From positions 1 to 64,000 of the forward strand of contig CAYYZO010000011.1 in the NCBI GenBank assembly GCA_964476185.1: a DNA stretch of 64,000 nt. The letters run 5' to 3'. Positions 44,008 through 53,937 of this stretch are shown here, piece by piece (the first letter of the stretch is position 1; the number at the start of each line of letters is the position of its first letter). The stretch is from DATNBU01 sp964476185. Lineage in GTDB: Bacteria > Desulfobacterota > Binatia > UBA1149 > CAITLU01. The notes beneath the pieces were generated by a model. The model worked only from the letters and a program-made list of their open reading frames with translations, ran no database searches and was not told the origin of the DNA. The position numbers and the translations under genes were made by a program.

Positions 44008-45450
44008 GTGCCGGGTCGCGACCTGACTCGTCCTGCCACCCTCGGCGATGCCGCGCGCGCGACCGGCGCCTCGCTGAACGGCGACGCCGCCTCGGTCTTC
44101 GCGCGCGTTTCCACCGACAGTCGCACCATCGCCGCGGGCGACCTGTTCTTCTGCCTGCGCGGCCCGACCTTCGACGGCCACGATTTCCTCGCCCAGGCGG
44201 GCGCCGCCGGCGCAGCGGGGGCCGTGTGCGAGAAGGGCCGCGCCGCCGCCGCGCCCGATGGCCTCGCCGTGCTCGAAGTGGACGACACGCTGCGGGCGCT
44301 CGGCGACCTCGCGACGTGGCATCGCGGGGGATTCGCGGGACGGCTCGTGGCCGTGACCGGATCGAACGGCAAGACCACGACGAAGGAGATGCTGCGCGCG
44401 ATCTTCCTCGCGGACTCCGGCGAGGGCCGCGTGCTCGCGACGCAGGGCAACCTGAACAACCTGATCGGCGTTCCGCTGACCCTGTTCGGGCTCGTCCCGC
44501 AGCACGAAGTGGCCGTGATCGAGATGGGCATGAACGCGCCCGGCGAGATCGCCCGCATGGCCGAGATCGCCGCGCCGACGGTCGGGCTGGTGACCTGCGT
44601 GGCCGAGGCGCACCTCGAGGGGCTCGGATCGATCGAGGGCATCGCCCGCGCGAAGGGCGAGCTGTTCGAGGGCCTGCCGGGCGACGCGGTCGCGGTCGTC
44701 AACGCCGACGACCCGCACGTCGTGCGCGAGTCGGCGCGCTTCCCCGGGCGACGCGTCACGTTCGGTTCGGCCGGGCAGGTCCGCGCCGAATCCGTGCGCT
44801 GCGACCGCATCGACGCCTCGTCGTTCGAGGTGACCGACGGCGTCTCCCGCGCCCCGGTCGAGTTGCCGATCGGCGGCCGCCACAACGTGCAGAACGCCCT
44901 CGGCGCGGTCGCCGCGGCGCTCGCCGCCGGGGTTTCGCTCGAGACCGCCGCGCGCGGGCTGTCGGCGATGAAGCCGCCGCCGATGCGGATGTCGACCGAG
45001 CGGCTCGCGACCGGCGTGCTGCTGATCAACGACGCCTACAACGCGAACCCCGGATCGCTGGCCGCCGCCCTCGCGACCCTCGGCGGCCTCGACGCGCGCA
45101 GGATCGTGGTCGTCGGCGACATGCTCGAACTCGGGCCGGGGGCGGCCGGACTGCACCGCCGCGTCGGCTCCCAGGCCGCGGCGATCTCGCCGGTGCTGCT
45201 CTGCGCGATCGGCCGGTTCGCGGACGACGTCGCCGCGGGCGCCGCCGCCGGCGGGCTGGACGCCGACCGGATCCGCGTGTGCGCTCGTCACGACGACGCG
45301 GCGGCCGAGGTTGCCAGCCGCTGGCTTCCGGGCGATGCCGTGCTCGTGAAGGGCTCGCGCGGATCGGCGATGGAGAAGGTGGTCGAGGCCCTGCGCGTGC
45401 TGTCCGGCGCGCCGCCGGACGAGGCCGCCGGGGCGGCAGGCCACCGATGA
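44008..45450 (+). CDS. murF: UDP-MurNAc-pentapeptide synthetase
   Basis: This 480-residue Mur ligase attaches D-Ala-D-Ala to the tripeptide precursor. Motifs are STDSRTIAAGDLFFCLRG, the P-loop GSNGKTTTKE (118-127), NLNNLIGVPLTL, EMGMNAPGEI and NDAYNANPGS. The GTG start at 44008 follows a strong GGGGAGG site; the 124-base gap from murE has no other gene. The stop overlaps the mraY start as ATGA. Its dipeptide substrate needs Ddl, which is absent from this cluster. Confidence 0.97.
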   Translation: MPGRDLTRPATLGDAARATGASLNGDAASVFARVSTDSRTIAAGDLFFCLRGPTFDGHDFLAQAGAAGAAGAVCEKGRAAAAPDGLAVLEVDDTLRALGDLATWHRGGFAGRLVAVTGSNGKTTTKEMLRAIFLADSGEGRVLATQGNLNNLIGVPLTLFGLVPQHEVAVIEMGMNAPGEIARMAEIAAPTVGLVTCVAEAHLEGLGSIEGIARAKGELFEGLPGDAVAVVNADDPHVVRESARFPGRRVTFGSAGQVRAESVRCDRIDASSFEVTDGVSRAPVELPIGGRHNVQNALGAVAAALAAGVSLETAARGLSAMKPPPMRMSTERLATGVLLINDAYNANPGSLAAALATLGGLDARRIVVVGDMLELGPGAAGLHRRVGSQAAAISPVLLCAIGRFADDVAAGAAAGGLDADRIRVCARHDDAAAEVASRWLPGDAVLVKGSRGSAMEKVVEALRVLSGAPPDEAAGAAGHR

Positions 45451-46523
45451 TCTACCACTTCCTGTACCCGCTCGCGTCCGAGTACGGCTTCCTGAACGTC
45501 CTGCGCTACATCACGTTGCGCGGGATGCTCGCGGCGCTGATCGCGCTCTTCATCTCGCTGATGCTCGGTCCCTGGCTGATCCGCTGGCTGCGAAGCGGCC
45601 AGTTCGGCCAGCCGGTCAGCCAGTACGCCCCCGAGAGCCACGCCGCGAAGAAGGGCACGCCGACGATGGGCGGGCTGCTGATCGTCTCGGCCCTGCTGAG
45701 CGCGTCGCTGTTGATGGCCGACCTGACCAACGTCTACGTGCTCGTCACGCTCGGCGTGACGACCGGCTTCGCGGCCGTGGGCTTCCTCGACGACTGGCAG
45801 AAGGTCCGCCAGGGGCGCAACGCCGGGATCTCGGCGCGCGAGAAGCTGCTCTGGCAGTTCCTGATCGCGGCGGGCGGCATGGCGGTCCTGTGCATGAAGC
45901 CCGATTTCGACACGCACCTGGCCGTGCCGTTCTTCAAGGACCTCCGCCCGGAGCTCGGCTGGATGTACGTCCCGTTCGGCGCGCTCGTCGTGGTCGGCGC
46001 CTCGAACGCCGTGAACCTGACCGACGGCCTCGACGGACTCGCGATCGGGCCGGTCATGACGACGTCGGCGACGCTGGCGATCCTTTCGTACTGCGCGGGG
46101 CACACCTACATCGCCGACTACCTGTACATCACGTACGTCCCCGGCGCCGGCGAGCTGTCGATCCTCTGCGCCGCGACCGCGATGGCCGGCCTCGGCTTCC
46201 TCTGGTTCAACGCGCACCCCGCGCAGATGTTCATGGGCGACGTCGGCTCGCTGCCGCTCGGCGCGATGCTCGGCATGGTCGCGGTCGCCTCGAAGAACGA
46301 GCTCGTGCTGATGCTGGCCGGCGGCGTGTTCGTCGTCGAGGCGCTGTCGGTCATCATCCAGCTCACGTCGATCAAGCTGCGCGGCAAGCGCGTGTTCCTG
46401 ATGGCTCCGATCCACCACCACTTCGAGAAGGCCGGATGGCCGGAGACGCAGGTGGTGATCCGGTGCTGGATCGTCTCGCTGCTGTGCGCGATCATGAGCC
46501 TGGCGACGCTGAAGTTGAGGTAG
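45447..46523 (+). CDS. mraY: phospho-MurNAc-pentapeptide translocase
   Basis: This 358-residue enzyme has ten membrane helices and transfers phospho-MurNAc-pentapeptide to undecaprenyl phosphate, giving lipid I. Conserved segments are KKGTPTMGG, FLDDWQKV with the aspartate pair, NLTDGLDGLAIG, and the histidine-rich loop MAPIHHHFEKAGWPE. The start overlaps the murF stop by four bases. The next 129 bases up to murD are occupied by a long palindrome. Confidence 0.98.
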   Translation: MIYHFLYPLASEYGFLNVLRYITLRGMLAALIALFISLMLGPWLIRWLRSGQFGQPVSQYAPESHAAKKGTPTMGGLLIVSALLSASLLMADLTNVYVLVTLGVTTGFAAVGFLDDWQKVRQGRNAGISAREKLLWQFLIAAGGMAVLCMKPDFDTHLAVPFFKDLRPELGWMYVPFGALVVVGASNAVNLTDGLDGLAIGPVMTTSATLAILSYCAGHTYIADYLYITYVPGAGELSILCAATAMAGLGFLWFNAHPAQMFMGDVGSLPLGAMLGMVAVASKNELVLMLAGGVFVVEALSVIIQLTSIKLRGKRVFLMAPIHHHFEKAGWPETQVVIRCWIVSLLCAIMSLATLKLR

Positions 46524-46650
46524 GCGGCGGCTGGAAAAGGGCCACGAGCCGCGAGCCGGCGAGCGGCGAGACTACGACGCCTCTATGAAAGTACGCCTTC
46601 GCTCTCTTCTCGGGCGTCCGCCCTGCATCTGGCCCTTTTTGAGCCGCCGC
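46524..46650. repeat. long palindrome inside the dcw cluster (copy 4)
   Basis: The left end GCGGCGGCTGGAAAAGGGCCA and the right end (TGGCCCTTTTTGAGCCGCCGC) are complementary with two mismatches. The interior contains GAAAGTACGCC and CCTGCATCTGGCCC, related to the cores of the other copies. It fills the whole mraY-murD gap, and murD begins two bases after it without a visible ribosome-binding site. Confidence 0.8.
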
Positions 46651-46652
46651 TC

Positions 46653-48026
46653 ATGACTCGGGGAACTTTCAATACGCTGCGCTCCGGTGAGGGGCGGTCG
46701 ACGCTGCTCGTGCTGGGGGTGGCGCGTAGCGGCGTGGCGGCGGCGAACGTCGCGGCTGGGGAGGGGTGGCGGGTGCTCGTGGTGGACGACCGGGCCGCGG
46801 ACGTCGCGGGGCTGCCGGCGGGGGCCGAGCGGCTCGAGGCGGCGGCGGCGATCGCGCGCGTCGGCGAGGCCGACCTCGTGATCCCGAGTCCGGGCGTGCC
46901 GGGGTCGCATCCGCTGCTCGAGGCGGCGCGCCGCGCCGGCGTGCGCATCGCGCCGGAGATCGAGTTCGCCGCGGACCGGCTGGGCGGGCGGCTGTTCGCG
47001 GTGACCGGCACCAACGGCAAGAGCACGACGGTCAGCCTGCTCGGGGCGATCCTGGCCGAGGCCGGGGGCCGCGTGTTCACCGGCGGCAACCTCGGGGATC
47101 CGCTCTGCAACGCGGTCGGCCGCGACTGGGACGACGTCGTCGCCGAGGTCTCGAGCTTCCAGCTCGAGCACGCGACCACGTTCCACCCGCACGTGGCGTC
47201 GATGCTGAACCTGTCGCCGGACCACCTCGACCGCCACGGCACGATGGAAGGCTACCTCGAGGCCAAGCTCCGGCTGTTCGCCCGCATGACCGCCGACGAC
47301 TTCGTCGTGCTGCCGCAGCGCACCGACGAGAACGCCTGGTGGACCGCGCGCGCGGAGGCCGCGGTGCGGGCACGGGTTTCGCGCTTCGACGCCTCGGGCG
47401 CGGCGGCGGGCCGCGAACTCGGCTCCGCCGATTACCGCGTGCGGCTCCCCGCGCGCGGCTGGCCGCAGCTGCCGCACGACCTCGAGAATGCGGCGGCGGC
47501 GGTCGAGATGGCGCGCGTCGCCGGCGTGCCCCCCGACGCGGCCGAGCGCGCGATCGCCGCGTTCCGGCCGCTGCGCCACCGCCTCGCGCACGTCGCCGAC
47601 GTCGCCGGCGTCGCGTACTGGAACGACTCGAAGGCCACGAACGTCGGCGCCGCCGTGAGCAGCCTGCGCGCGTTCGACGGCCGCGTCGTGCTGCTGGCGG
47701 GCGGGGTTTCCAAGGGTTGTGACTTCCGCGCATTGGCCGCGGAGGCCGCGCGCATTACACTCGTCGTCGCCTACGGCGAGGCGGCCGGCGAGATCGAGGC
47801 CGCGCTCGTCGGCTCGGGCATCCGGCTCGTGCGCGAGCCGGGCCTCGGCGCCGCCGTCCGGCGCGCGGCCCGGGAGGCCCGGCCGGGCGACCGGGTGCTG
47901 CTCGCGCCGGCCTGCGCGAGCTTCGACGAGTTCCGCGACTATGCCGACCGCGGGGCGTCCTTCGAGGGATGGGTGGCCGAGCTGGCGGGACAGCCGCCGG
48001 CGGAAGAGGAGGAGGTGGAAGGATGA
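46653..48026 (+). CDS. murD: UDP-MurNAc-L-alanine:D-glutamate ligase
   Basis: This 457-residue Mur ligase adds D-glutamate to UDP-MurNAc-L-Ala. It has LLVLGVARSGVAAAN at the N terminus, the P-loop GTNGKST (119-125), EVSSFQLE, NLSPDHLDRHG, and NDSKATN with the catalytic region. The ATG at 46653 lies directly after a long palindrome and lacks a Shine-Dalgarno sequence; a GTG near the LVLG block, behind GGTGAGGGG, could be the true start. Its stop overlaps ftsW (ATGA). Confidence 0.96.
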   Translation: MTRGTFNTLRSGEGRSTLLVLGVARSGVAAANVAAGEGWRVLVVDDRAADVAGLPAGAERLEAAAAIARVGEADLVIPSPGVPGSHPLLEAARRAGVRIAPEIEFAADRLGGRLFAVTGTNGKSTTVSLLGAILAEAGGRVFTGGNLGDPLCNAVGRDWDDVVAEVSSFQLEHATTFHPHVASMLNLSPDHLDRHGTMEGYLEAKLRLFARMTADDFVVLPQRTDENAWWTARAEAAVRARVSRFDASGAAAGRELGSADYRVRLPARGWPQLPHDLENAAAAVEMARVAGVPPDAAERAIAAFRPLRHRLAHVADVAGVAYWNDSKATNVGAAVSSLRAFDGRVVLLAGGVSKGCDFRALAAEAARITLVVAYGEAAGEIEAALVGSGIRLVREPGLGAAVRRAAREARPGDRVLLAPACASFDEFRDYADRGASFEGWVAELAGQPPAEEEEVEG

Positions 48027-49180
48027 ACTGGAACTCGGACGCCCGGTCGATCGAAGCCGCGCTGGCGCTGCCGCGCGTGCCGGTGCGCGTTTCCGACCGC
48101 GCCGACTTCTGGATCCTGGGGCTCGTCGGCGTGCTCACGCTGGTCGGCATGATGTTCGTGTTCGGCGCGAGCACCTACATCTCCAACTTCCACTTCGGCG
48201 ACGGCTACCGGATGATCTTCAAGCACGCCGTGTCGGCCGTCATCGGCGTCGGCCTGATGTGGGTGTGCTCGCGCTGCCCGTCGGACTTCCTGCGCCGGCG
48301 CGCGTACTGGCTGTTCGCGGCGTCGCTGCCGCTGGTCGCCGCGACGCTCATCCCCCACGTCGGCATCGAGGTGAACGGCGCCAGGCGCTGGATCCCGTTC
48401 GGGCTGTTCAACCTGCAGCCGTCCGAGTTCGTCAAGATCGCCTACGTGATCGCGACGGCGGCCTGGCTCGACAGCGTCGCCGACCGTGCGCGCAACCCGC
48501 TCTACACGATCGTGCCGGTGCTCGGCGTGTACGCGCTCGTCGCCGGCGTGCTGCTCGGGCAGCCGGACTTCGGCACGACCGTGCTGATCGGCGCGATCGC
48601 GGTGCTGATGCTGCTGCTCGGCGGCGTGCCGCTCTGGCAGCTGGCGGTCCCGGCGACCGGGCTGGCCGCGGCCGGCTTCGCGCTGGTCTGGACGTCCGAG
48701 TACCGGTGGAACCGGGTCACGGCGTTCCTGAACCCGGAGGCCGACCCCCTCGGATCGGGCTACCACCTGCTGCAGGCGCTGTCGGCGTTCGGGTCGGGCG
48801 GGCTCACCGGCGTCGGGCTCGGCGCGTCGGTCGCCAAGTCCGGCTACCTGCCGGAGCCGCACACGGACTTCATCTTCGCGGTGATCGGCGAGGAGACGGG
48901 GATGCTCGGCAGCGCGGCGATCGTGGTGCTGTTCGGCCTGCTCGCCTGGCGCGGCTTCCGGATCGCGCACCGGCACAGCGACCACTTCGCGCAGCTGCTC
49001 GCCGCGGGGCTGACGCTGATCATCGTCCTGCAGGCGACCATCAACATCGGCGTCGTGCTCGGCCTGCTGCCGACCAAGGGCATCGGCCTGCCGTTCATCA
49101 GCTACGGCGGCTCGTCGATCATGGCGTTCCTGTCGATCGCGGGACTGCTGCTGTCGCTGTCGCGCGAACTGCGCGAGTGA
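48023..49180 (+). CDS. ftsW: septal peptidoglycan glycosyltransferase FtsW
   Basis: This 385-residue SEDS protein has ten transmembrane helices. It polymerises lipid II at the septum with FtsI. Key segments are the loop GARRWIPFGLFNLQPSEFVK, LGQPDFGTTV, and the C-terminal GLPFISYGGSSI. The ATG at 48023 has a GGAGGTGGAAGG site and overlaps the murD stop. 218 bases with a long palindrome separate it from murG. Confidence 0.97.
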   Translation: MNWNSDARSIEAALALPRVPVRVSDRADFWILGLVGVLTLVGMMFVFGASTYISNFHFGDGYRMIFKHAVSAVIGVGLMWVCSRCPSDFLRRRAYWLFAASLPLVAATLIPHVGIEVNGARRWIPFGLFNLQPSEFVKIAYVIATAAWLDSVADRARNPLYTIVPVLGVYALVAGVLLGQPDFGTTVLIGAIAVLMLLLGGVPLWQLAVPATGLAAAGFALVWTSEYRWNRVTAFLNPEADPLGSGYHLLQALSAFGSGGLTGVGLGASVAKSGYLPEPHTDFIFAVIGEETGMLGSAAIVVLFGLLAWRGFRIAHRHSDHFAQLLAAGLTLIIVLQATINIGVVLGLLPTKGIGLPFISYGGSSIMAFLSIAGLLLSLSRELRE

Positions 49181-49261
49181 GTTGGGAGCTGGCGAGATCC
49201 AAACGCACCTCTTGAAATGCAACGTCGAACGCCAACAGGCTCTTGAAAAATGGCATCACGT

Positions 49262-49387
49262 CAGGCTGTTCAAAAAGGTCGAGATGCTAGGCGGACCGGA
49301 AAGCCGAGAGCGGAGGCGTACTTCCTGTACGTCGTAGCTCTCGGCTTTCCGGTCCAACGACGCAGATCGGCCTTTTTCAACAGCCTG
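49262..49387. repeat. long palindrome inside the dcw cluster (copy 5, best preserved)
   Basis: The outer arms CAGGCTGTTCAAAAAGG and CCTTTTTCAACAGCCTG pair with one mismatch. An inner perfect 19-bp stem (49292-49310 with 49338-49356) surrounds a GTAC-TTCCT-GTAC centre. The cores are AGGTCGAGATGCTAGGC and CGACGCAGATCGGCC. A degraded partial end (CAACAGGCTCTTGAAAAA) lies at 49233-49250. It fills most of the ftsW-murG gap. Confidence 0.92.
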
Positions 49388-49398
49388 CTAACGCCCGC

Positions 49399-50508
49399 AT
49401 GAACCTCGCCGTCGCAGGAGGCGGAACCGGCGGGCACCTGTTCCCCGGTCTCGCGGTCGCCGAACTCGCGCGCGAGCGCGGCGTCGCGGCCAGCGTGGTC
49501 TTCTTCGGCGCCGAGCGCGGCATCGAGTCGTGGGCCGTCCCGAAGGCGGGGTTCGAGCTGGTCGCCGAGCGCGTCCACGGGATCGCCGGCGGCAGCCCGC
49601 TCGCGGCCGCGCGATCGATCCTGGAGATGCTGGCGGCGACCCGGCGCGCGCGCCGCGAGATCGGCCGCCGCGGCATCGACGTCGTGATCGGGCTCGGCGG
49701 CTACGCCTCCGCGCCGGCCGTTCTCGCCGCCCGCTCGCTCGGCGTTCCCGTCGTGCTGCTCGAGCAGAACCGCCGGCCGGGAATCTCCAACCGCGCGCTC
49801 GGCTACCTGGCCACGAACGTCTGCACGAGCTTCGAGACGACGGCGTCGTCGTTCCCGAAGGGGAAGGTCGTCTGCACCGGCAATCCGCTTCGCCGCGGGT
49901 TCGCCGTGCGGCCCCCGACGGAAGGGCGCGACCTGCTGCTCGTGTTCGGGGGCAGCGCGGGCGCGCGCAGCCTCAATCGCGCGATGACGACGGCGCTGGC
50001 CGAGCTCGCGCACGACCGGGCGTGGCTCGCGGGCCTGCCGTCGGGACTCTTCCCCCCGGTCGTGCACCAGGTCGGCAAGCCGTTCGTCGACGAGGTCCGC
50101 GCCGCCTACGCGGAGGCCGGCGTGGCGGTCGAGGTCACGGCGTTCATCGACGACATGCCGGCGATGTACGCCCGGGCCCGCCTCGCCGTGTGCCGCGCCG
50201 GGGCGACCAGCATCGCCGAGTTGATCGCGACCGGGACACCCTCCGTGATGGTGCCGCTGGCGACCTCGGCCGGCGACCACCAGATGGAAAACGCGCGCGA
50301 ACTCGAGCGCGCCGGCGCCGCGCGCGTCGTCGTCGACGACGACGCTTGTGCGGGTTCGCTGGCCGGCGCCCTGCGGGGGTTGCTCGGCGACGACGCCGCG
50401 CTAAGGTCGATGTCGGATCGCGCGGCGGCGATGGGGCGGCCCGGCGCGGCCGAGCGGGTGCTCGATCTCGTCGTGTCGCTCGCCGGTTCCCGATCGCGCC
50501 GCGCCTGA
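49399..50508 (+). CDS. murG: UDP-GlcNAc:undecaprenyl-PP-MurNAc-pentapeptide GlcNAc transferase
   Basis: This 369-residue GT28 enzyme at the inner face of the membrane converts lipid I to lipid II. It has the N-terminal GGGTGGHLFPGLA loop, GLGGYASAP, LLEQNRRPG, the GGSAGARSLN loop, and CRAGATSIAELIATGTP in the UDP-GlcNAc site. The ATG at 49399 comes 11 bases after a long palindrome and has no clear Shine-Dalgarno sequence. It is followed by murC after 19 bases. Confidence 0.97.
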   Translation: MNLAVAGGGTGGHLFPGLAVAELARERGVAASVVFFGAERGIESWAVPKAGFELVAERVHGIAGGSPLAAARSILEMLAATRRARREIGRRGIDVVIGLGGYASAPAVLAARSLGVPVVLLEQNRRPGISNRALGYLATNVCTSFETTASSFPKGKVVCTGNPLRRGFAVRPPTEGRDLLLVFGGSAGARSLNRAMTTALAELAHDRAWLAGLPSGLFPPVVHQVGKPFVDEVRAAYAEAGVAVEVTAFIDDMPAMYARARLAVCRAGATSIAELIATGTPSVMVPLATSAGDHQMENARELERAGAARVVVDDDACAGSLAGALRGLLGDDAALRSMSDRAAAMGRPGAAERVLDLVVSLAGSRSRRA

Positions 50509-50527
50509 CCGTCCGATCCCGGATTCG

Positions 50528-52012
<1,485 letters not shown>

Positions 52013-52028
52013 GCCGGGCGGAGGCGGC

Positions 52029-53003
52029 ATGTCCACGGACGCCCCGCTGGCGCAGCGTATCCAGGCCCTGGCCGAGCTGATTTCCCCGCTCGCGAAGGTC
52101 TCGGCGGCCGAGCCGTTGCGCCGCTTCACGACGTTCCAGATCGGGGGGCCGGCGGACCTGTTCGTCGAGCCGCCCTCGGTCGAGGCGCTGGCCGCGGTGC
52201 TCGGGGCCGCCCACCGGCTGCAGGTCCCGGTCACCTGCCTCGGCGGCGGCAGCAACGTGCTCGTCTCGGACGCGGGCGTGCGCGGCATCGTCGTGCGGCT
52301 CGGGAAGGCGTTCGCGTACATTCGCGAACTCTCCGCCGACGACGCCGGCGTCACGATCGAGGTCGGCGCCGCGACGCGCTTCATCCGCCTGGCCAAGGAC
52401 ACCGTCTCGCGCGGCCTCGCGGGCCTCGAGTTCGCGGCCGGCATCCCCGGGTCGGTCGGCGGCGCGGCGCAGATGAACGCCGGCGCGTTCGGCGGCGAGA
52501 TCTCGCAGACGCTCGCTTCGATGACGATGGTCACGCTCGACGGCGAAATTGTCGAAAAGCAGCGCGAAGAGCTGCAATTCTCCTATCGAAAGCTGGCGTT
52601 CGACCGCCCGGCCGTGATAGCTTCGCTGCGTTTCCGTTTGCTCCGCTCGTCGGTGGGTCGGTTGCAGCAGGTCGTGGCGCGGGTTCAGGAAAAGCGCAGA
52701 CGGAATCAGCCTGCCGGTTTCCCAAACGCCGGCTCGATCTTCAAGAACCCACCCGGCGAGTACGCCGGCCGGCTGATCGAAAAAGCCGGTCTGAAGGGAA
52801 CGACGAAGGGAGGTGCCCAGGTTTCGCTGGAGCACGCGAACTTCATCGTGAACCTCGGGGATGCGAAGGCATCCGAGGTCCGTGAGCTGATGAGTCTGGT
52901 CCAGGAGGAGGTGTGGCGGAAGTGTGGGGTGTGGCTGGAGCCGGAAGTGCGACTCCTCGGCGAGTTCGGGCCCTCGGATGAAGGCGAGGCCGCGCTACCG
53001 TAA
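52029..53003 (+). CDS. murB: UDP-N-acetylenolpyruvoylglucosamine reductase
   Basis: This 324-residue FAD enzyme reduces enolpyruvyl-UDP-GlcNAc to UDP-MurNAc with NADPH. It has an FAD-binding domain with LGGGSNVLVSDAGVRG and GIPGSVGGAAQMNAGAFGGEI, and QPAGFPNAGSIFKNP with the catalytic serine. The short form without the extra loop places it near type II MurB. The ATG at 52029 follows GGAGGC. Its end overlaps ftsQ by 26 bases. Confidence 0.96.
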   Translation: MSTDAPLAQRIQALAELISPLAKVSAAEPLRRFTTFQIGGPADLFVEPPSVEALAAVLGAAHRLQVPVTCLGGGSNVLVSDAGVRGIVVRLGKAFAYIRELSADDAGVTIEVGAATRFIRLAKDTVSRGLAGLEFAAGIPGSVGGAAQMNAGAFGGEISQTLASMTMVTLDGEIVEKQREELQFSYRKLAFDRPAVIASLRFRLLRSSVGRLQQVVARVQEKRRRNQPAGFPNAGSIFKNPPGEYAGRLIEKAGLKGTTKGGAQVSLEHANFIVNLGDAKASEVRELMSLVQEEVWRKCGVWLEPEVRLLGEFGPSDEGEAALP

Positions 53004-53937
53004 AGCCAGGGCCGCGCTCGCCGCGTGGGTCCGCCCGCTGGCCGCCTCGCTGGCCGGCGTCGCGATCGTCGCCACCGGTGCGTGGGCCACGGTCGCCCGC
53101 GTCGTGCCGTACGTGACCGGCCACGACTACTTCCGCCTGCGCAGCGTCCGCATTTCCTCCGACGAGACCCGCGTCGCCCCGCAGACGATCGCCGAGATCG
53201 CCGGCCTCTACGAAGACACCTCCCTCTGGGACGTCGAGCCCGACGAGATCCGCGGCACCCTGCGCGAGGCGAGCTGGGTCCGCGAGGCCGACGTCACGCG
53301 CCACTTCCCCTGGCAGGTCAACGTCGCGGTCACGCGGCGGCACGGCGTCGCCGCGGCCGTCGCCGGCGGCCGCGCCTGGCTGGTCGATCGCGACGGCGTG
53401 CTGTTCCGCGAAGTCGAGTCGGACGCCGCCGTGCCCGACCTCCCGTACCTGACCGGCTGGGACGCGCCCGAAGCGCAGGCCGAACGCGCCGCGCGCCTGC
53501 GCTCGCTGCTCGCGGTGCTCGGGCAGGCCGCCGAGCGGCGGATCGACGTCTCCGAACTGCACATCGACGAGGACGGGGCGGTCTGGCTGTACGCCGCCGG
53601 CATCAAGGCCACGGTCCGGCTGGGCGACCCGGACCGCGCGACCGTCGGACTCGAGCGGCTCGCCATCGCGCTGGCGGAACTCGGGCCGCTCGCCGACCGC
53701 GCGCGCGTGATCGACACCGACTACCCCGGCCGCATCGTGATCCGGGGAGCCGACGACAAGCTCCCGGCGCTGCTCGCAGCGCACAACGAGAAGATGGCTG
53801 CACTGCGCGATGCTGGTAGTCAGGCCGCTTCGGCGGTCGCCTCGTCACCGGCGCCGTCGAGTGGGGGATCGGCGCCCGCCCGTTCCGGGCCGGCGTCCAC
53901 TGCGAACAAGGACGAGAAGGCAGGGCGCCGTGGCTAA
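52978..53937 (+). CDS. ftsQ: cell-division protein FtsQ
   Basis: This 319-residue bitopic protein has a basic N terminus, one helix (about 20-42), a POTRA domain (YFRLRSVRISSDETRVAPQTIAEIAGL) and the FtsQ beta domain (WVREADVTRHFPWQVNVAVTRR, AWLVDRDGVLF). It recruits the later septal proteins. The last 45 residues are a Ser/Ala/Pro-rich disordered tail. The start lies inside murB. Its stop overlaps the ftsA start by eight bases. Confidence 0.93.
   Translation: MKARPRYRKARAALAAWVRPLAASLAGVAIVATGAWATVARVVPYVTGHDYFRLRSVRISSDETRVAPQTIAEIAGLYEDTSLWDVEPDEIRGTLREASWVREADVTRHFPWQVNVAVTRRHGVAAAVAGGRAWLVDRDGVLFREVESDAAVPDLPYLTGWDAPEAQAERAARLRSLLAVLGQAAERRIDVSELHIDEDGAVWLYAAGIKATVRLGDPDRATVGLERLAIALAELGPLADRARVIDTDYPGRIVIRGADDKLPALLAAHNEKMAALRDAGSQAASAVASSPAPSSGGSAPARSGPASTANKDEKAGRRG

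Noticed and set aside
42168..45029. 953-codon open frame opposite murE and murF
   Set aside because: Shadow of two Mur ligases; no recognisable motif.
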